DNA from: Myxococcus stipitatus
GTDB taxonomy: Bacteria > Myxococcota > Myxococcia > Myxococcales > Myxococcaceae
Reading direction: 5' to 3'
Assembly: GCF_037414475.1 (NCBI RefSeq)
Contig: NZ_CP147913.1
Span: 4,588,001 to 4,652,000, forward strand
Length of the DNA: 64,000 nucleotides
Positions 23,833 through 31,377 of this stretch are shown piece by piece (the first letter of the stretch is position 1; every line of letters starts with the position of its first letter). The notes beneath the pieces are model-generated. The model saw only the letters and a list, made by a program, of their open reading frames with translations, was not told the DNA's origin and did not search any database. The translations under genes and the position numbers were made by a program.

Positions 23833-25353
23833 CTAGCGCCGCTCCAGCTCCGCCAGCACCGGGAGCTTCAGGATTCGCTCCACCTGCCACTTCTCCAGGA
23901 TGCGCCGGCGGATGATGTCCAGCGCCACCGCCGCGAAGATGCCCATGGCGATGCCACCCATCACGCCCGCGGCGAGGATGAGCTGCACCTTGGGCTTGGA
24001 CGGCTTCTCTGGAAACGTCGGCGGCGCCAGCACGCTGAAGCGGTGCTTCATCGATGCGCGCGAAATCTCCAGCTCCGTCTTCGCCTGGTCCAACCGCCGC
24101 ATCTTCTCCTGGTGCCGCATCACCAGCATGCGCACCCGGTCCGCCGCCACGGACACCTCCGGGTTGTCCGACGTCGCCGGCCCACCAAACCCCGCAGCGC
24201 CCAACAGCGGCCCCGTGGTGCCCTGCTCCAGCTCACCCGGGTCCCCGCCGTTGCGCATGTACTCGCCGATGAGCTCGTTGAGCTCCGAGCGCAGCGCCAC
24301 CAACTGCGGCGAGTCCTCCTGGAGCGCGACGATGCGCTGCTCCAGGTCCGTGATGAGCGGGTGCTGCGGCGAGTAGATGACCCGCTGCTCGGACAACTGG
24401 TTGCGCAGCTCCGTGAGGCGCCGCGCGCGGAACTCCTCCACGTCGGAGATGGCCCGGCGCTTGGTCTGCACCATGAACCGCATCTGCGCCAGCAGGTGGT
24501 TGGTGTTGATGCCCAGCCCGGCGCCCTGCGTCTGCCCTGGCGCTCCGCGAGCCCCCCGCTGCGCCTGCCGGGCCTCCTCGCGCTTGCGCTTGGCCTCCAC
24601 GCGCTTCACCGTGGCGTCCAGCGCCGCGATGGCCTGCTGGATGCCCTCCGCCTCCTCCACCACCTGCTTGTCGAGGATGGTGATGGCCTCCGCCACCGCG
24701 CCCATCTCCGCGGCCTGCCGCATCTCCAGGAAGTTCTTCTGCGCGGCCTCCACGATGTTGAGCGCCAGCTGCGGGTCGCTCCAGTCCACGCCGATGGTGA
24801 CGGTGCCCGTGCCGCCCTCCACCATGACGAGCATGGCCTGCTCCAACATGGCGGTGAGCGCGTCGCGCTTGTCGTCGTCCGACATGTGCGGCGGCGCCTT
24901 GCGCAGCACCTTCTCCTTCAGGTGGCTGATGGGCGAGCGCTGCAGCTCCCAGTACTCCACCAGCTTCGCGTCACGGATGATGGCCTTGAGGTTGTCGCTC
25001 TTCATCACCATCTCCCACGCCGCGCGCGTGGGCTGGTCCGCGTCCACGGGGATGGAGCGCCCCGGGTTCGCCAACGAGGCGATGATGAAATTGCGTTGCG
25101 TCAGCATCCGCGTTTCAACGTGATACTTGCGCGGCATGATTTTGCTGACGCCCGCGGCCAGCCCCGACACCAGGACCATCACCACCAGCGCGAGGAACCA
25201 GTGCCGCAGCACCGCGTTCTTCAAATAGAAGACCGAGTCGATGGCGAACCCCCAGTCGATGAGGTCCGCCGGCGCGTTCGTCTCCACGCGCTCCGGAGTG
25301 AATGCGGGGGGGGCGTGCGGGCCCGGCCGGGGCCCGGGCGCCGGAGCCGTCAC
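23833..25353 (-). CDS. epsV: Wzz/Wzc-type chain-length protein without kinase domain, EpsV
   Basis: A 506-residue polysaccharide co-polymerase. TM1 (RHWFLALVVMVLVSGLAAG) is near residue 50. A long periplasmic region with coiled coil (EEAEGIQQAIAALDATVKRVEAKRKREEAR and the following 100 residues) leads to the proline-rich segment PTFPEKPSKPKVQLILAAGV and TM2, with a short cytoplasmic tail ending KLPVLAELERR. No BY-kinase domain or Tyr-rich tail follows, as in M. xanthus EpsV. It controls polymer length and couples Wzy to the OPX protein. The GTG start overlaps the epsW stop (GTGA) and has an AGGAGG site. Confidence 0.9.
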   Translation of the reverse strand: MTAPAPGPRPGPHAPPAFTPERVETNAPADLIDWGFAIDSVFYLKNAVLRHWFLALVVMVLVSGLAAGVSKIMPRKYHVETRMLTQRNFIIASLANPGRSIPVDADQPTRAAWEMVMKSDNLKAIIRDAKLVEYWELQRSPISHLKEKVLRKAPPHMSDDDKRDALTAMLEQAMLVMVEGGTGTVTIGVDWSDPQLALNIVEAAQKNFLEMRQAAEMGAVAEAITILDKQVVEEAEGIQQAIAALDATVKRVEAKRKREEARQAQRGARGAPGQTQGAGLGINTNHLLAQMRFMVQTKRRAISDVEEFRARRLTELRNQLSEQRVIYSPQHPLITDLEQRIVALQEDSPQLVALRSELNELIGEYMRNGGDPGELEQGTTGPLLGAAGFGGPATSDNPEVSVAADRVRMLVMRHQEKMRRLDQAKTELEISRASMKHRFSVLAPPTFPEKPSKPKVQLILAAGVMGGIAMGIFAAVALDIIRRRILEKWQVERILKLPVLAELERR

Positions 25354-25754
25354 GACGGCCTCCTCGCCGCGGCATTCTTCAACAGCTGCCCCACCCGGCG
25401 CGCGAACTCCTCTTGCGTGAAGGGCTTGCCCAGATAGCCATTGGCGCCCGCCTCCTCCGCGTGGGCCTTGTCCTCCGGCAAATCCCTGGCGCTCACCACC
25501 AGCACCGGCACGTCCGCCATGCCCGCGGTGCGGCGGATGTGCTCGCACAAGTCATAGCCAGAGATATCCGGCAGCGTCAGGTCCAGGCACACGAGGTCCG
25601 GACGCGTGGAGCCCGCCAGGTACTTGAGCGCGGCCTGCCCGTTGGGCAGCTCCACCACGTCCTTGAATCCCATGGCACGCAGATAGTCGCCCAGCATCTT
25701 CCGAAAGAAGGGCGCGTCCTCCACCAGGAGGACCTTGTGCAGTTGGGGTTCCAT
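25350..25754 (-). CDS. epsW: single-domain response regulator EpsW
   Basis: A 134-residue CheY-like receiver without output domain. KVLLVEDAPFFRKMLGDYL holds the acidic pair (Glu12-Asp13), Asp58 in LVCLDLTLPDISGY is the phospho-acceptor, VLVVSARD supplies Ser at the Thr/Ser switch position, and LGKPFTQEEF gives the conserved Lys. It is part of the eps operon, overlapping epsV by four bases, so its phosphorylation probably regulates the export machinery by protein contact rather than transcription. The cognate kinase is not adjacent. M. xanthus has the same gene at this place (epsW). Confidence 0.9.
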   Translation of the reverse strand: MEPQLHKVLLVEDAPFFRKMLGDYLRAMGFKDVVELPNGQAALKYLAGSTRPDLVCLDLTLPDISGYDLCEHIRRTAGMADVPVLVVSARDLPEDKAHAEEAGANGYLGKPFTQEEFARRVGQLLKNAAARRPS

Positions 25755-25783
25755 CCGTCGTCAGCCTTTCTTCTCAGACACGC

Positions 25784-25960
25784 TCAGTGGAAGCCGAGCC
25801 GTGGCACCCAGACGATGACGCCGTAGGTGTATGCCGCGTTGAAGAGGATCACCCACAGGATGGCTTTCTTCAGTCCTCGCATCGGATTCGGGTCCCTCGC
25901 CGCTTTCGCGGGAAGGGCCACGGTGAGGATGAGGACGGACATCAGGATGAGCTTCGCCAT
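25784..25960 (-). CDS. 58-residue membrane protein between epsW and epsX
   Basis: A small gene shorter than usual annotation cut-offs. The product starts MAKLILMSVLILTVALPAKA, a signal-anchor or signal peptide. A basic stretch RDPNPMRGLKKA leads into a second hydrophobic segment, ILWVILFNAAYTYGVIVWV, and the protein ends PRLGFH. The frame is open from ATG to TGA, lies 15 bases after the epsX stop and 29 bases before the epsW start, and fills an otherwise empty gap in a tightly packed operon. That spacing and the clear two-hydrophobic-segment pattern support a real gene. No strong ribosome-binding site is seen, so translation may depend on coupling with epsX. A small subunit of the export complex is the natural guess. 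Confidence 0.6.
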   Translation of the reverse strand: MAKLILMSVLILTVALPAKAARDPNPMRGLKKAILWVILFNAAYTYGVIVWVPRLGFH

Positions 25961-25975
25961 GGGCTTTTGCTTCGC

Positions 25976-27229
25976 TCAGAGGATACCAGTTTGCCGCAAG
26001 GACAGGCCCAACGCCGCCGCCCACTGGAAGCGGGCCGCTGGCAGCTCGGGCGAGCGGCTCCACGTGCCTCGCGTGTCGGCATCCACCGACATCCAACTGT
26101 TGAGAATCCAGGATGCCGTCAACCCGCCGGATACCAACCGGTCTCCCGTGGCGCCGCCCACCGCGAAGGCCGTGCCCGCCGTGGCCGCCACGCGCACGCG
26201 AGGTCCCAGCACCCACGTCCCCGTCGCCGTCAGGTCCGCTCGAGGATAGACGCGCGCCGTCAGCCGGTCGGTGAAGGGAGACACGCGCAGACCCAGGCGC
26301 CCGTCGAAGTCCGCCGTGCGAGAGGGGATGCGGTGCCCCACCGCGAGCGTGAGGTTGGGCAACAGCTCCGTGCGAGGCGTGCCCGAGGGCGTACCCGGCT
26401 CCGGGTCTGGCGCGACTCCGCCCGTTGCTTCAATGGAGTGGACGACGCTGGCGCCCGCGCCCGCCTCCAATGACGTGCGACGGGACATGCGGCGCGTCCA
26501 GCTCTCCGTGAGCGTCACGACGGTGTTCCTCGCGCCGGTGGAGAAGCGCGCGTGCGTGGCGGAGGCGGAGGTGGTGATGGCGCTGAGCTCCGACAGCGCG
26601 TGGCTGAGCGAGACATCCATGCGCGGGCCGTACTGCATGGGCACGGCCTCGCGCGCGGGGCCATCCAGTCCTCCGCTGACGGAGAAGCCCGCGGTGCCGG
26701 AGAGCTGCCAGCGCCGTCCCAACTGGCTCGTCTCACCGGTGAGGGAGGTGGCCGAGGAGAGGAAGTAGACGGTGTCCGCGTCGGGGAGCGGCTGGAGCGG
26801 CCCGCCTCCGGGAGGAGGGCGCAGCGGACCGTCCGGGTCATCCGGGTCCGGCTGCAGGATGGGCAGCGAGTCCGTGGTGAGCAGGTTGACGCTGCCGAGC
26901 ACCAGCTCCTCGCTCAGCCGGAACGACAGGCCGCGCTCCGGGCGCCAGCGGGCGGCGAAGCGGCCCACGTGCTGCACCTCGGTGCGAGGCTCGGCGGTGA
27001 CTTCGCGCAGGCTGATGCGCGGCGCGTAGTTGAGCTCCAGGCGGGTGTTCCCCTCGGCCCGCTCCAGGCCGAGGATGGGCGTGAAGTCCGTGTCGCCGGC
27101 GATGGAGGGCGCGCCCTCGGTGGGGTCTTCGTTGGAGCGCACACGCGAGTCCACCCGCACGGAGGCGGAGTAGGTGATGGCGGAGGCGGAGAGCTCCAGC
27201 CACAGCGCGGTGAGCGCGGACCCCAGCAC
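25976..27229 (-). CDS. epsX: outer-membrane beta-barrel of the eps export translocon, EpsX
   Basis: A 417-residue protein made almost wholly of alternating beta strands: ITYSASVRVDSRVRSNED, TRLELNYAPRISLREV, LSFRLSEELVLGSVNLL, and many similar strands to the C-terminal FQWAAALGLSLRQTGIL. A Pro/Gly-rich loop (PDPDDPDGPLRPPPGGGP) near residue 135 is probably extracellular. In M. xanthus the equivalent EpsX is an approximately 18-stranded barrel that forms a two-part outer-membrane translocon with the short OPX protein EpsY. The GTG start gives a rather weak signal peptide (LTALWLELSASAITYSA), so an upstream start inside epsY is conceivable. The gene begins 3 bases after the epsY stop. Confidence 0.85.
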   Translation of the reverse strand: MLGSALTALWLELSASAITYSASVRVDSRVRSNEDPTEGAPSIAGDTDFTPILGLERAEGNTRLELNYAPRISLREVTAEPRTEVQHVGRFAARWRPERGLSFRLSEELVLGSVNLLTTDSLPILQPDPDDPDGPLRPPPGGGPLQPLPDADTVYFLSSATSLTGETSQLGRRWQLSGTAGFSVSGGLDGPAREAVPMQYGPRMDVSLSHALSELSAITTSASATHARFSTGARNTVVTLTESWTRRMSRRTSLEAGAGASVVHSIEATGGVAPDPEPGTPSGTPRTELLPNLTLAVGHRIPSRTADFDGRLGLRVSPFTDRLTARVYPRADLTATGTWVLGPRVRVAATAGTAFAVGGATGDRLVSGGLTASWILNSWMSVDADTRGTWSRSPELPAARFQWAAALGLSLRQTGIL

Positions 27230-27232
27230 GGG

Positions 27233-27871
27233 CTACTCCACCACCACCACGTCACCAGGGCGCAGGCGGAACGTGGGCGCGCGCCCCTCGGCGTGGATGA
27301 GGTCCTTGTAGCGGAAGCGGATGCGCAGGGCGGCCTGTCCGTCCTCCTGGCGCATGACGAAGATGCGGTCGTCGTGGGCGTACTCGGTGAAGCCGCCCGC
27401 GCCCGCCAGCGCTTGGAGAAGGCTTGCACCCACCTCGATTTCCAGCGGTCCGATGCGGTTGACCTCACCCATCATCGTCACCTTGATGGGGCGCGCCATC
27501 TCCAGCGCCACGGTGACGACGGGGTGATTGATGTAGTCCTTCAGCCGCGTCTGGATTTGCTGCGACAGCATGGCTGGGCTGTGGCCGGCGGCCTCCACGT
27601 CATCCAGGAAGAGCAGGCTGATGCGCCCGTCATCGCGCACGCGCGCCTGCGTGGTGAGCGACTCCTGGTTCCACACGCGGATGTTGAGCAGGTCGCCGGA
27701 GGCGATGCGGTAGCTGGCGTCCAGCGGAGGCGGCTTCTCCTGGTAGTCATCCACCCAGGTGTACTTGCCAAGCCCTCCACACGCGGAAGTCACGAGCAGG
27801 AGCGCGGCGCAGGCGAGCACCCGCGCCGCGAAGCGGGGCTCGGGGCGTCGGGCGTGGAGCGAGGACGGCAT
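27233..27871 (-). CDS. epsY: periplasmic OPX (Wza-like) lipoprotein EpsY
   Basis: A 212-residue outer-membrane polysaccharide export protein. The signal VLACAALLLVTSACGG has a lipobox TSAC. The polysaccharide-export domain is DASYRIASGDLLNIRVWNQE to HPVVTVALEMARP, followed by one SLBB domain (KVTMMGEVNRIGPLEIEVGASLLQALAGAGGFT) and the closing FRLRPGDVVVVE. It is much shorter than E. coli Wza and lacks the C-terminal amphipathic helix that spans the outer membrane, so it needs the adjacent barrel EpsX. It is predicted to form the periplasmic channel between EpsV and EpsX. Confidence 0.9.
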   Translation of the reverse strand: MPSSLHARRPEPRFAARVLACAALLLVTSACGGLGKYTWVDDYQEKPPPLDASYRIASGDLLNIRVWNQESLTTQARVRDDGRISLLFLDDVEAAGHSPAMLSQQIQTRLKDYINHPVVTVALEMARPIKVTMMGEVNRIGPLEIEVGASLLQALAGAGGFTEYAHDDRIFVMRQEDGQAALRIRFRYKDLIHAEGRAPTFRLRPGDVVVVE

Positions 27872-27886
27872 GGAGCGCGGGTTCCT

Positions 27887-29437
27887 TCAGGGAGTGGGAG
27901 CCACGGCGATGGGCGCCGGCTCCGGTTCGGGGTTGCCACGGCGGCGCGCCAGCTTCACCACCGCGAGGACTTCACCGGGCCGCACCGCGCCCAGCACGAG
28001 CACACCCATGACATACAACATCGCCTCCACGCCCAGCCTCGGCCAGTCCTCCAAGGGGGCGAGCACCGTGCGGTCCATCGCGACGACGCCCACGCAGACC
28101 ACCGCCGTCTTGGCGACCATGACCAACAGCCGCCGGTCCACCGCGGAGCGGCCCATGCGGCTCAACATGATGATGGTGATGGCCACCTCCATCAGGAGCA
28201 TGGACAGCGCGGTGCCCGCGGCGCCACCGCCATGGCCATAGGCGGCGTACATGCGCGGCACGAGGAACAGGTTGAGCAAGGGGTTGAGCAGCAGGCTGCC
28301 GAAGATGCTGGTGCCCGTCACCCACCACTCGCGGTTCGTCATGGTGAGCCACGAACCACACGTCATCGTCACGAAGGCCAGGACGAACAGCGGCGACTGG
28401 AGCCGCAGCAGGTTGACGGCGAGCGAGTAGTCGCGGCCGAGCAGGCCAATCCACAGCGGCGCGCCCATGACGATGAGCATCATCATGGGCACGGTGACGG
28501 CGAGCGTGCCCTCCAGCGCGCGGCGGGCGATGACGCTGACCTCCTCCTCGGAGCGCGCGGCCGCGCGGGACATCAGCGGCAAGAGCACCCAGCCCATGAC
28601 GGGGTTCAGCGCGAAGGTGATGTTGGAGATGCTCCACGCGGCGCTGTACCAGCCCACCTCTTCGTGGCTGCCCAGCATCCCCAGAATCATGATGTCCAGG
28701 CGCCCGTTGGTGGCGAGCGCCGCGGCGGTGAGGAAGTAGGGCAGGCCCGCCTTGAGCACCTTCCACGTGGCGGCCAGGTCCACGCGGAACACCAGGCCGA
28801 TGTGCTGACGCGCCAGGTGCCAGCCCACCACGAACTTGATGGCCTCCGACGCGACGACGGGCACCGCCAGCCACGGCAGCGGGAGCCGCAGCACGCCGAC
28901 GGCCAACAGCCCTCCGCCCCACACCACCTTGGTGACGACGTTGGAGATGGACAGCCCCGCCACCTTGCCCTTGGCGTGCAGCAAGGCCGCCATGGAGGCG
29001 TTGAGCATGACGAGCAGCTGCGCCGCGCCGAAGACGAGCACCAGCGCGCGCATCTCCGGCGAGTCGCCCCGGTAGGACATGACGAGCGTCAGCGCGCCCA
29101 TCAACACCACGGTGAGGCCCAGCCGCACGAGCAGGGAGGTGCCGAAGAAGTCGCTGGCGTGCTCGGGCCGGCGCGACACCTCCTTGCGGATGTACATCTC
29201 CAGGCCGAGGTTGGTGGCGATGAAGAAGATGGCGGAGAAGCTGTCCGCCCAGTTGAAACGGCCGAAGTCCTCCGGCGACAGGTAGTGCGTCAGCAGGGGA
29301 CGGATGCCGAAGGCAATCGCATACGTCACCAGCAGCGAACCGCCGAGCTGCAAGCCGTTGCGGACGGCGCCCATCGCCTCCTGGGAGCGCTCATGCTCCT
29401 GGGCGTCCTGCTGAGTGGATTCGCTGTGGGTAGTCAC
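27887..29437 (-). CDS. wzxE: Wzx-type oligosaccharide flippase of the eps pathway
   Basis: A 516-residue MATE/MVF-superfamily protein with about 12-14 hydrophobic segments. LQLGGSLLVTYAIAFGIRPLL opens the protein and FGRFNWADSFSAIFFIATNLG follows, the N-terminal pattern of the polysaccharide flippase family. Conserved charged residues sit within helices (EMYIRKEVSRRPE). It moves undecaprenyl-linked repeat units to the periplasm, where the polymerase acts. It lies 15 bases upstream of epsY and about 100 bases after epsZ; a strong hairpin stands in the epsZ gap. The GTG start is the only good candidate near the operon gap. Confidence 0.9.
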   Translation of the reverse strand: MTTHSESTQQDAQEHERSQEAMGAVRNGLQLGGSLLVTYAIAFGIRPLLTHYLSPEDFGRFNWADSFSAIFFIATNLGLEMYIRKEVSRRPEHASDFFGTSLLVRLGLTVVLMGALTLVMSYRGDSPEMRALVLVFGAAQLLVMLNASMAALLHAKGKVAGLSISNVVTKVVWGGGLLAVGVLRLPLPWLAVPVVASEAIKFVVGWHLARQHIGLVFRVDLAATWKVLKAGLPYFLTAAALATNGRLDIMILGMLGSHEEVGWYSAAWSISNITFALNPVMGWVLLPLMSRAAARSEEEVSVIARRALEGTLAVTVPMMMLIVMGAPLWIGLLGRDYSLAVNLLRLQSPLFVLAFVTMTCGSWLTMTNREWWVTGTSIFGSLLLNPLLNLFLVPRMYAAYGHGGGAAGTALSMLLMEVAITIIMLSRMGRSAVDRRLLVMVAKTAVVCVGVVAMDRTVLAPLEDWPRLGVEAMLYVMGVLVLGAVRPGEVLAVVKLARRRGNPEPEPAPIAVAPTP

Positions 29438-29489
29438 GGTGGATGGCCCCCCGGGCGTCGGCCGGACAGCCCGGGTGCATAGAAGACGA

Positions 29490-29519
29490 GCGGGGGCGGC
29501 ACGTCAATGCCGCCCCCGC
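29490..29519 (-). promoter_or_regulatory. strong intercistronic hairpin between epsZ and wzx
   Basis: A perfect 12-bp stem: GCGGGGGCGGCA and TGCCGCCCCCGC around a 6-base loop. On the transcribed (minus) strand it is followed by TCGTCTTCT, a modest pyrimidine tract. It lies just beyond the epsZ stop and 53 bases upstream of the wzx start. It could be a partial terminator/attenuator that lowers expression downstream of epsZ, or an mRNA-stabilising 3' end. Confidence 0.65.
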
Positions 29520-29541
29520 GGAAGTCAGGATGCTGGACAGC

Positions 29542-31026
29542 CTAGCTGGCGCCTCGCCCAGTAATCACCACTGGCACTGTCTGGAGCAAGAGACGCAGGT
29601 CGCTGGTGAGCGTCCAGTGATCGATGTACTGCATGTCCAGGTACATCCACTCTTCGAAGGAAATCTGATTGCGGCCAGACACCTGCCAGATGCAGGTGAG
29701 GCCCGGGCGCACCGAGAGGCGACGGCGCTGCCAGGTTTCGTACTTGGCGACCTCGGTGGGCACGGGAGGCCGCGGCCCGACGATGCTCATCTCGCCGCGG
29801 AGCACGTTGATGAACTGGGGCAGCTCATCAATGGAGAACTTGCGGATGAAGCGGCCGATGCCGGTGATGCGCGGGTCGTTCTTCATCTTGAAGACGGGGC
29901 CCGACTGCTCGTTGAGCGCGGCCAGCTTCTCCTTCAGCTCCTCCGCGTTCACCACCATGGAGCGGAACTTGAGCATGTAGAACGGCTTGCCGTTCTGCCC
30001 GACGCGGTACTGCTTGAAGAAGATGGGCCCCTTCGACGTGAGCTTCACCGCCAGCGCGACGAAGGCGAGCAGCGGCAGGAGCATCCACAGCGCCACCGCG
30101 GACACGCAGATGTCGAACAGGCGCTTCATCGCCATCTGGTGCGGCTTGGGGCTCACCGCCGCGAAGTGCAGGAAGCCGTCCGCCACCGCGGCGACGTTGA
30201 CGGGGCGCGCGCGGTCCAAGCGGAAGGTGTGCGCGGGCAGCGCGAACGGCACGCCGAAGCGCTCCGCCAGCTTGATGGCCGCCTGCATCGCCTCGCCCTG
30301 CTTGAGCGTGTTGCCCGCGATGTAGACCTCGTCCACCGCCGTGTTGCGCAGGATGTGCTCCAGGTCATCCACCGTGCCCAGCACCTTCGCGGGCAGCTCG
30401 CCGATGGATCCCGTGTCGTCGTTGAAGCGGATGTAGCCCAACAGCTCGCTGCGGCCGCGGCGTGCCAGGTCCTCGCCGGAGTAGCGGCCGAACGCACCCG
30501 TGCCGACGATGAGCACCGAGTTGGTGGGGCGCTCCTGCGAGGCCACCTGACGGAAGACGAACAGGCGCAAGAGCAGCGCCACCGGCCAGAAGAGCACCAG
30601 CAGCGGCACCAGGCCCGGCACCTTCAAGGTCTCCGGCATCGCCAGGTTCACCGCGGCAAGGACGGTCACGACCGCCAGCGTCGTCACGGAGACCAGCGCC
30701 ACGTGGTCCAGCTTGCTGCGCTCCGCGAAGCGCGAGTCGTAGAGGCACAGCGCGGTGCCCGTGATGATCCACACGACCAGCGCCGCGAGGATGATCGCCG
30801 GCAACAGCCAGCCGGGCTGCGCGAACAGCAGCCCGTCCAGCCACGCCGAGGCCGTCAGCACCACGGACATGAGCGCCAGGTCCACCGTGAGGTTCAGCTT
30901 CGCGGCGAAGCCCGGCGCCAGCTTGGGGCCAGGGACCTGCTCCTCCACCGCGGAGTCCATCGCGTTTGCCTGAGCGGATACCGACCCAGGACTCCCGACC
31001 GCCGCACCAGTACTTGCGCTGCTCAT
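29542..31026 (-). CDS. epsZ: polyprenyl phosphoglycosyltransferase EpsZ (initiates repeat-unit synthesis)
   Basis: About 494 residues. The N-terminal part has four TM helices (VDLALMSVVLTASAWLDGLL onwards), then a CoA-binding-like Rossmann domain (TNSVLIVGTGAFGRYSGEDLA), a fifth membrane segment (DICVSAVALWMLLPLLAFVAL), and the catalytic bacterial sugar transferase domain: FYMLKFRSMV, KNDPRITGIGRFIRKFSIDELPQ, MSIVGPRPP, RPGLTCIWQVSGR. It transfers sugar-1-phosphate from a nucleotide sugar to undecaprenyl phosphate, as WbaP/CpsE do. ATG at 31024-31026 sits 8 bases from an AGGGGGG site and is preferred over GTG 31035. This is the first gene of the export operon. Confidence 0.92.
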   Translation of the reverse strand: MSSASTGAAVGSPGSVSAQANAMDSAVEEQVPGPKLAPGFAAKLNLTVDLALMSVVLTASAWLDGLLFAQPGWLLPAIILAALVVWIITGTALCLYDSRFAERSKLDHVALVSVTTLAVVTVLAAVNLAMPETLKVPGLVPLLVLFWPVALLLRLFVFRQVASQERPTNSVLIVGTGAFGRYSGEDLARRGRSELLGYIRFNDDTGSIGELPAKVLGTVDDLEHILRNTAVDEVYIAGNTLKQGEAMQAAIKLAERFGVPFALPAHTFRLDRARPVNVAAVADGFLHFAAVSPKPHQMAMKRLFDICVSAVALWMLLPLLAFVALAVKLTSKGPIFFKQYRVGQNGKPFYMLKFRSMVVNAEELKEKLAALNEQSGPVFKMKNDPRITGIGRFIRKFSIDELPQFINVLRGEMSIVGPRPPVPTEVAKYETWQRRRLSVRPGLTCIWQVSGRNQISFEEWMYLDMQYIDHWTLTSDLRLLLQTVPVVITGRGAS

Positions 31027-31377
31027 CGTGTCCACCCCCCTCTACCTGCCCACTGTGATGTGCAGTTGTGGTGATAGAGGCTGCCGTTGAGGCTGAAAAA
31101 CTTCAAGTCGGAAAGAACTGCTTTTTGCCATGTTTGTGCGGTGCGTAGCAAGCCCCGGCACGGCGACTAAGACGTGACATGGTGTGAAATCTTTGGATCA
31201 TCCGACTCTCGTCCCATCTCATGGGGCCCATCGAACACCCGGCAGGACATCCGGACTTTCCGGGATGTCGCAACCTGGTCGCGACAGGATGCATCTATGA
31301 TGCCGGTCCGACGCGAGTGTTACGCACTGTGCGGGGCCGGTGGATGCATTCGTCGTCGGGAGAGGAGTTTTGCGTGG
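31027..31377. other. intergenic region upstream of epsZ, eps promoter region
   Basis: About 350 bases without a supportable gene between epsZ and the fdhD end. It is clearly richer in A/T than its surroundings around 31090-31140 (minus strand: AACATGGCAAAAAGCAG and a following TTTTTCAG), which fits a promoter region for the eps export operon. I could not settle on -35/-10 boxes or a perfect sigma-54 site. A short inverted repeat TGTCGC...GCGACA lies near 31266-31286 and may be an operator or part of the fdhD end. Confidence 0.4.

Noticed and set aside
26552-29482. 976-codon plus-strand frame across wzx, epsY and epsX
   Set aside because: It spans three real genes on the other strand and reads as repetitive Gly/His/Arg/Gln. 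It is a compositional artefact.
31040-31200. Sigma-54-type promoter upstream of epsZ
   Set aside because: TGGCA- and TTGC-like pieces occur on the minus strand, but the GG and GC dinucleotides are not 10 bases apart, so the defining spacing fails.
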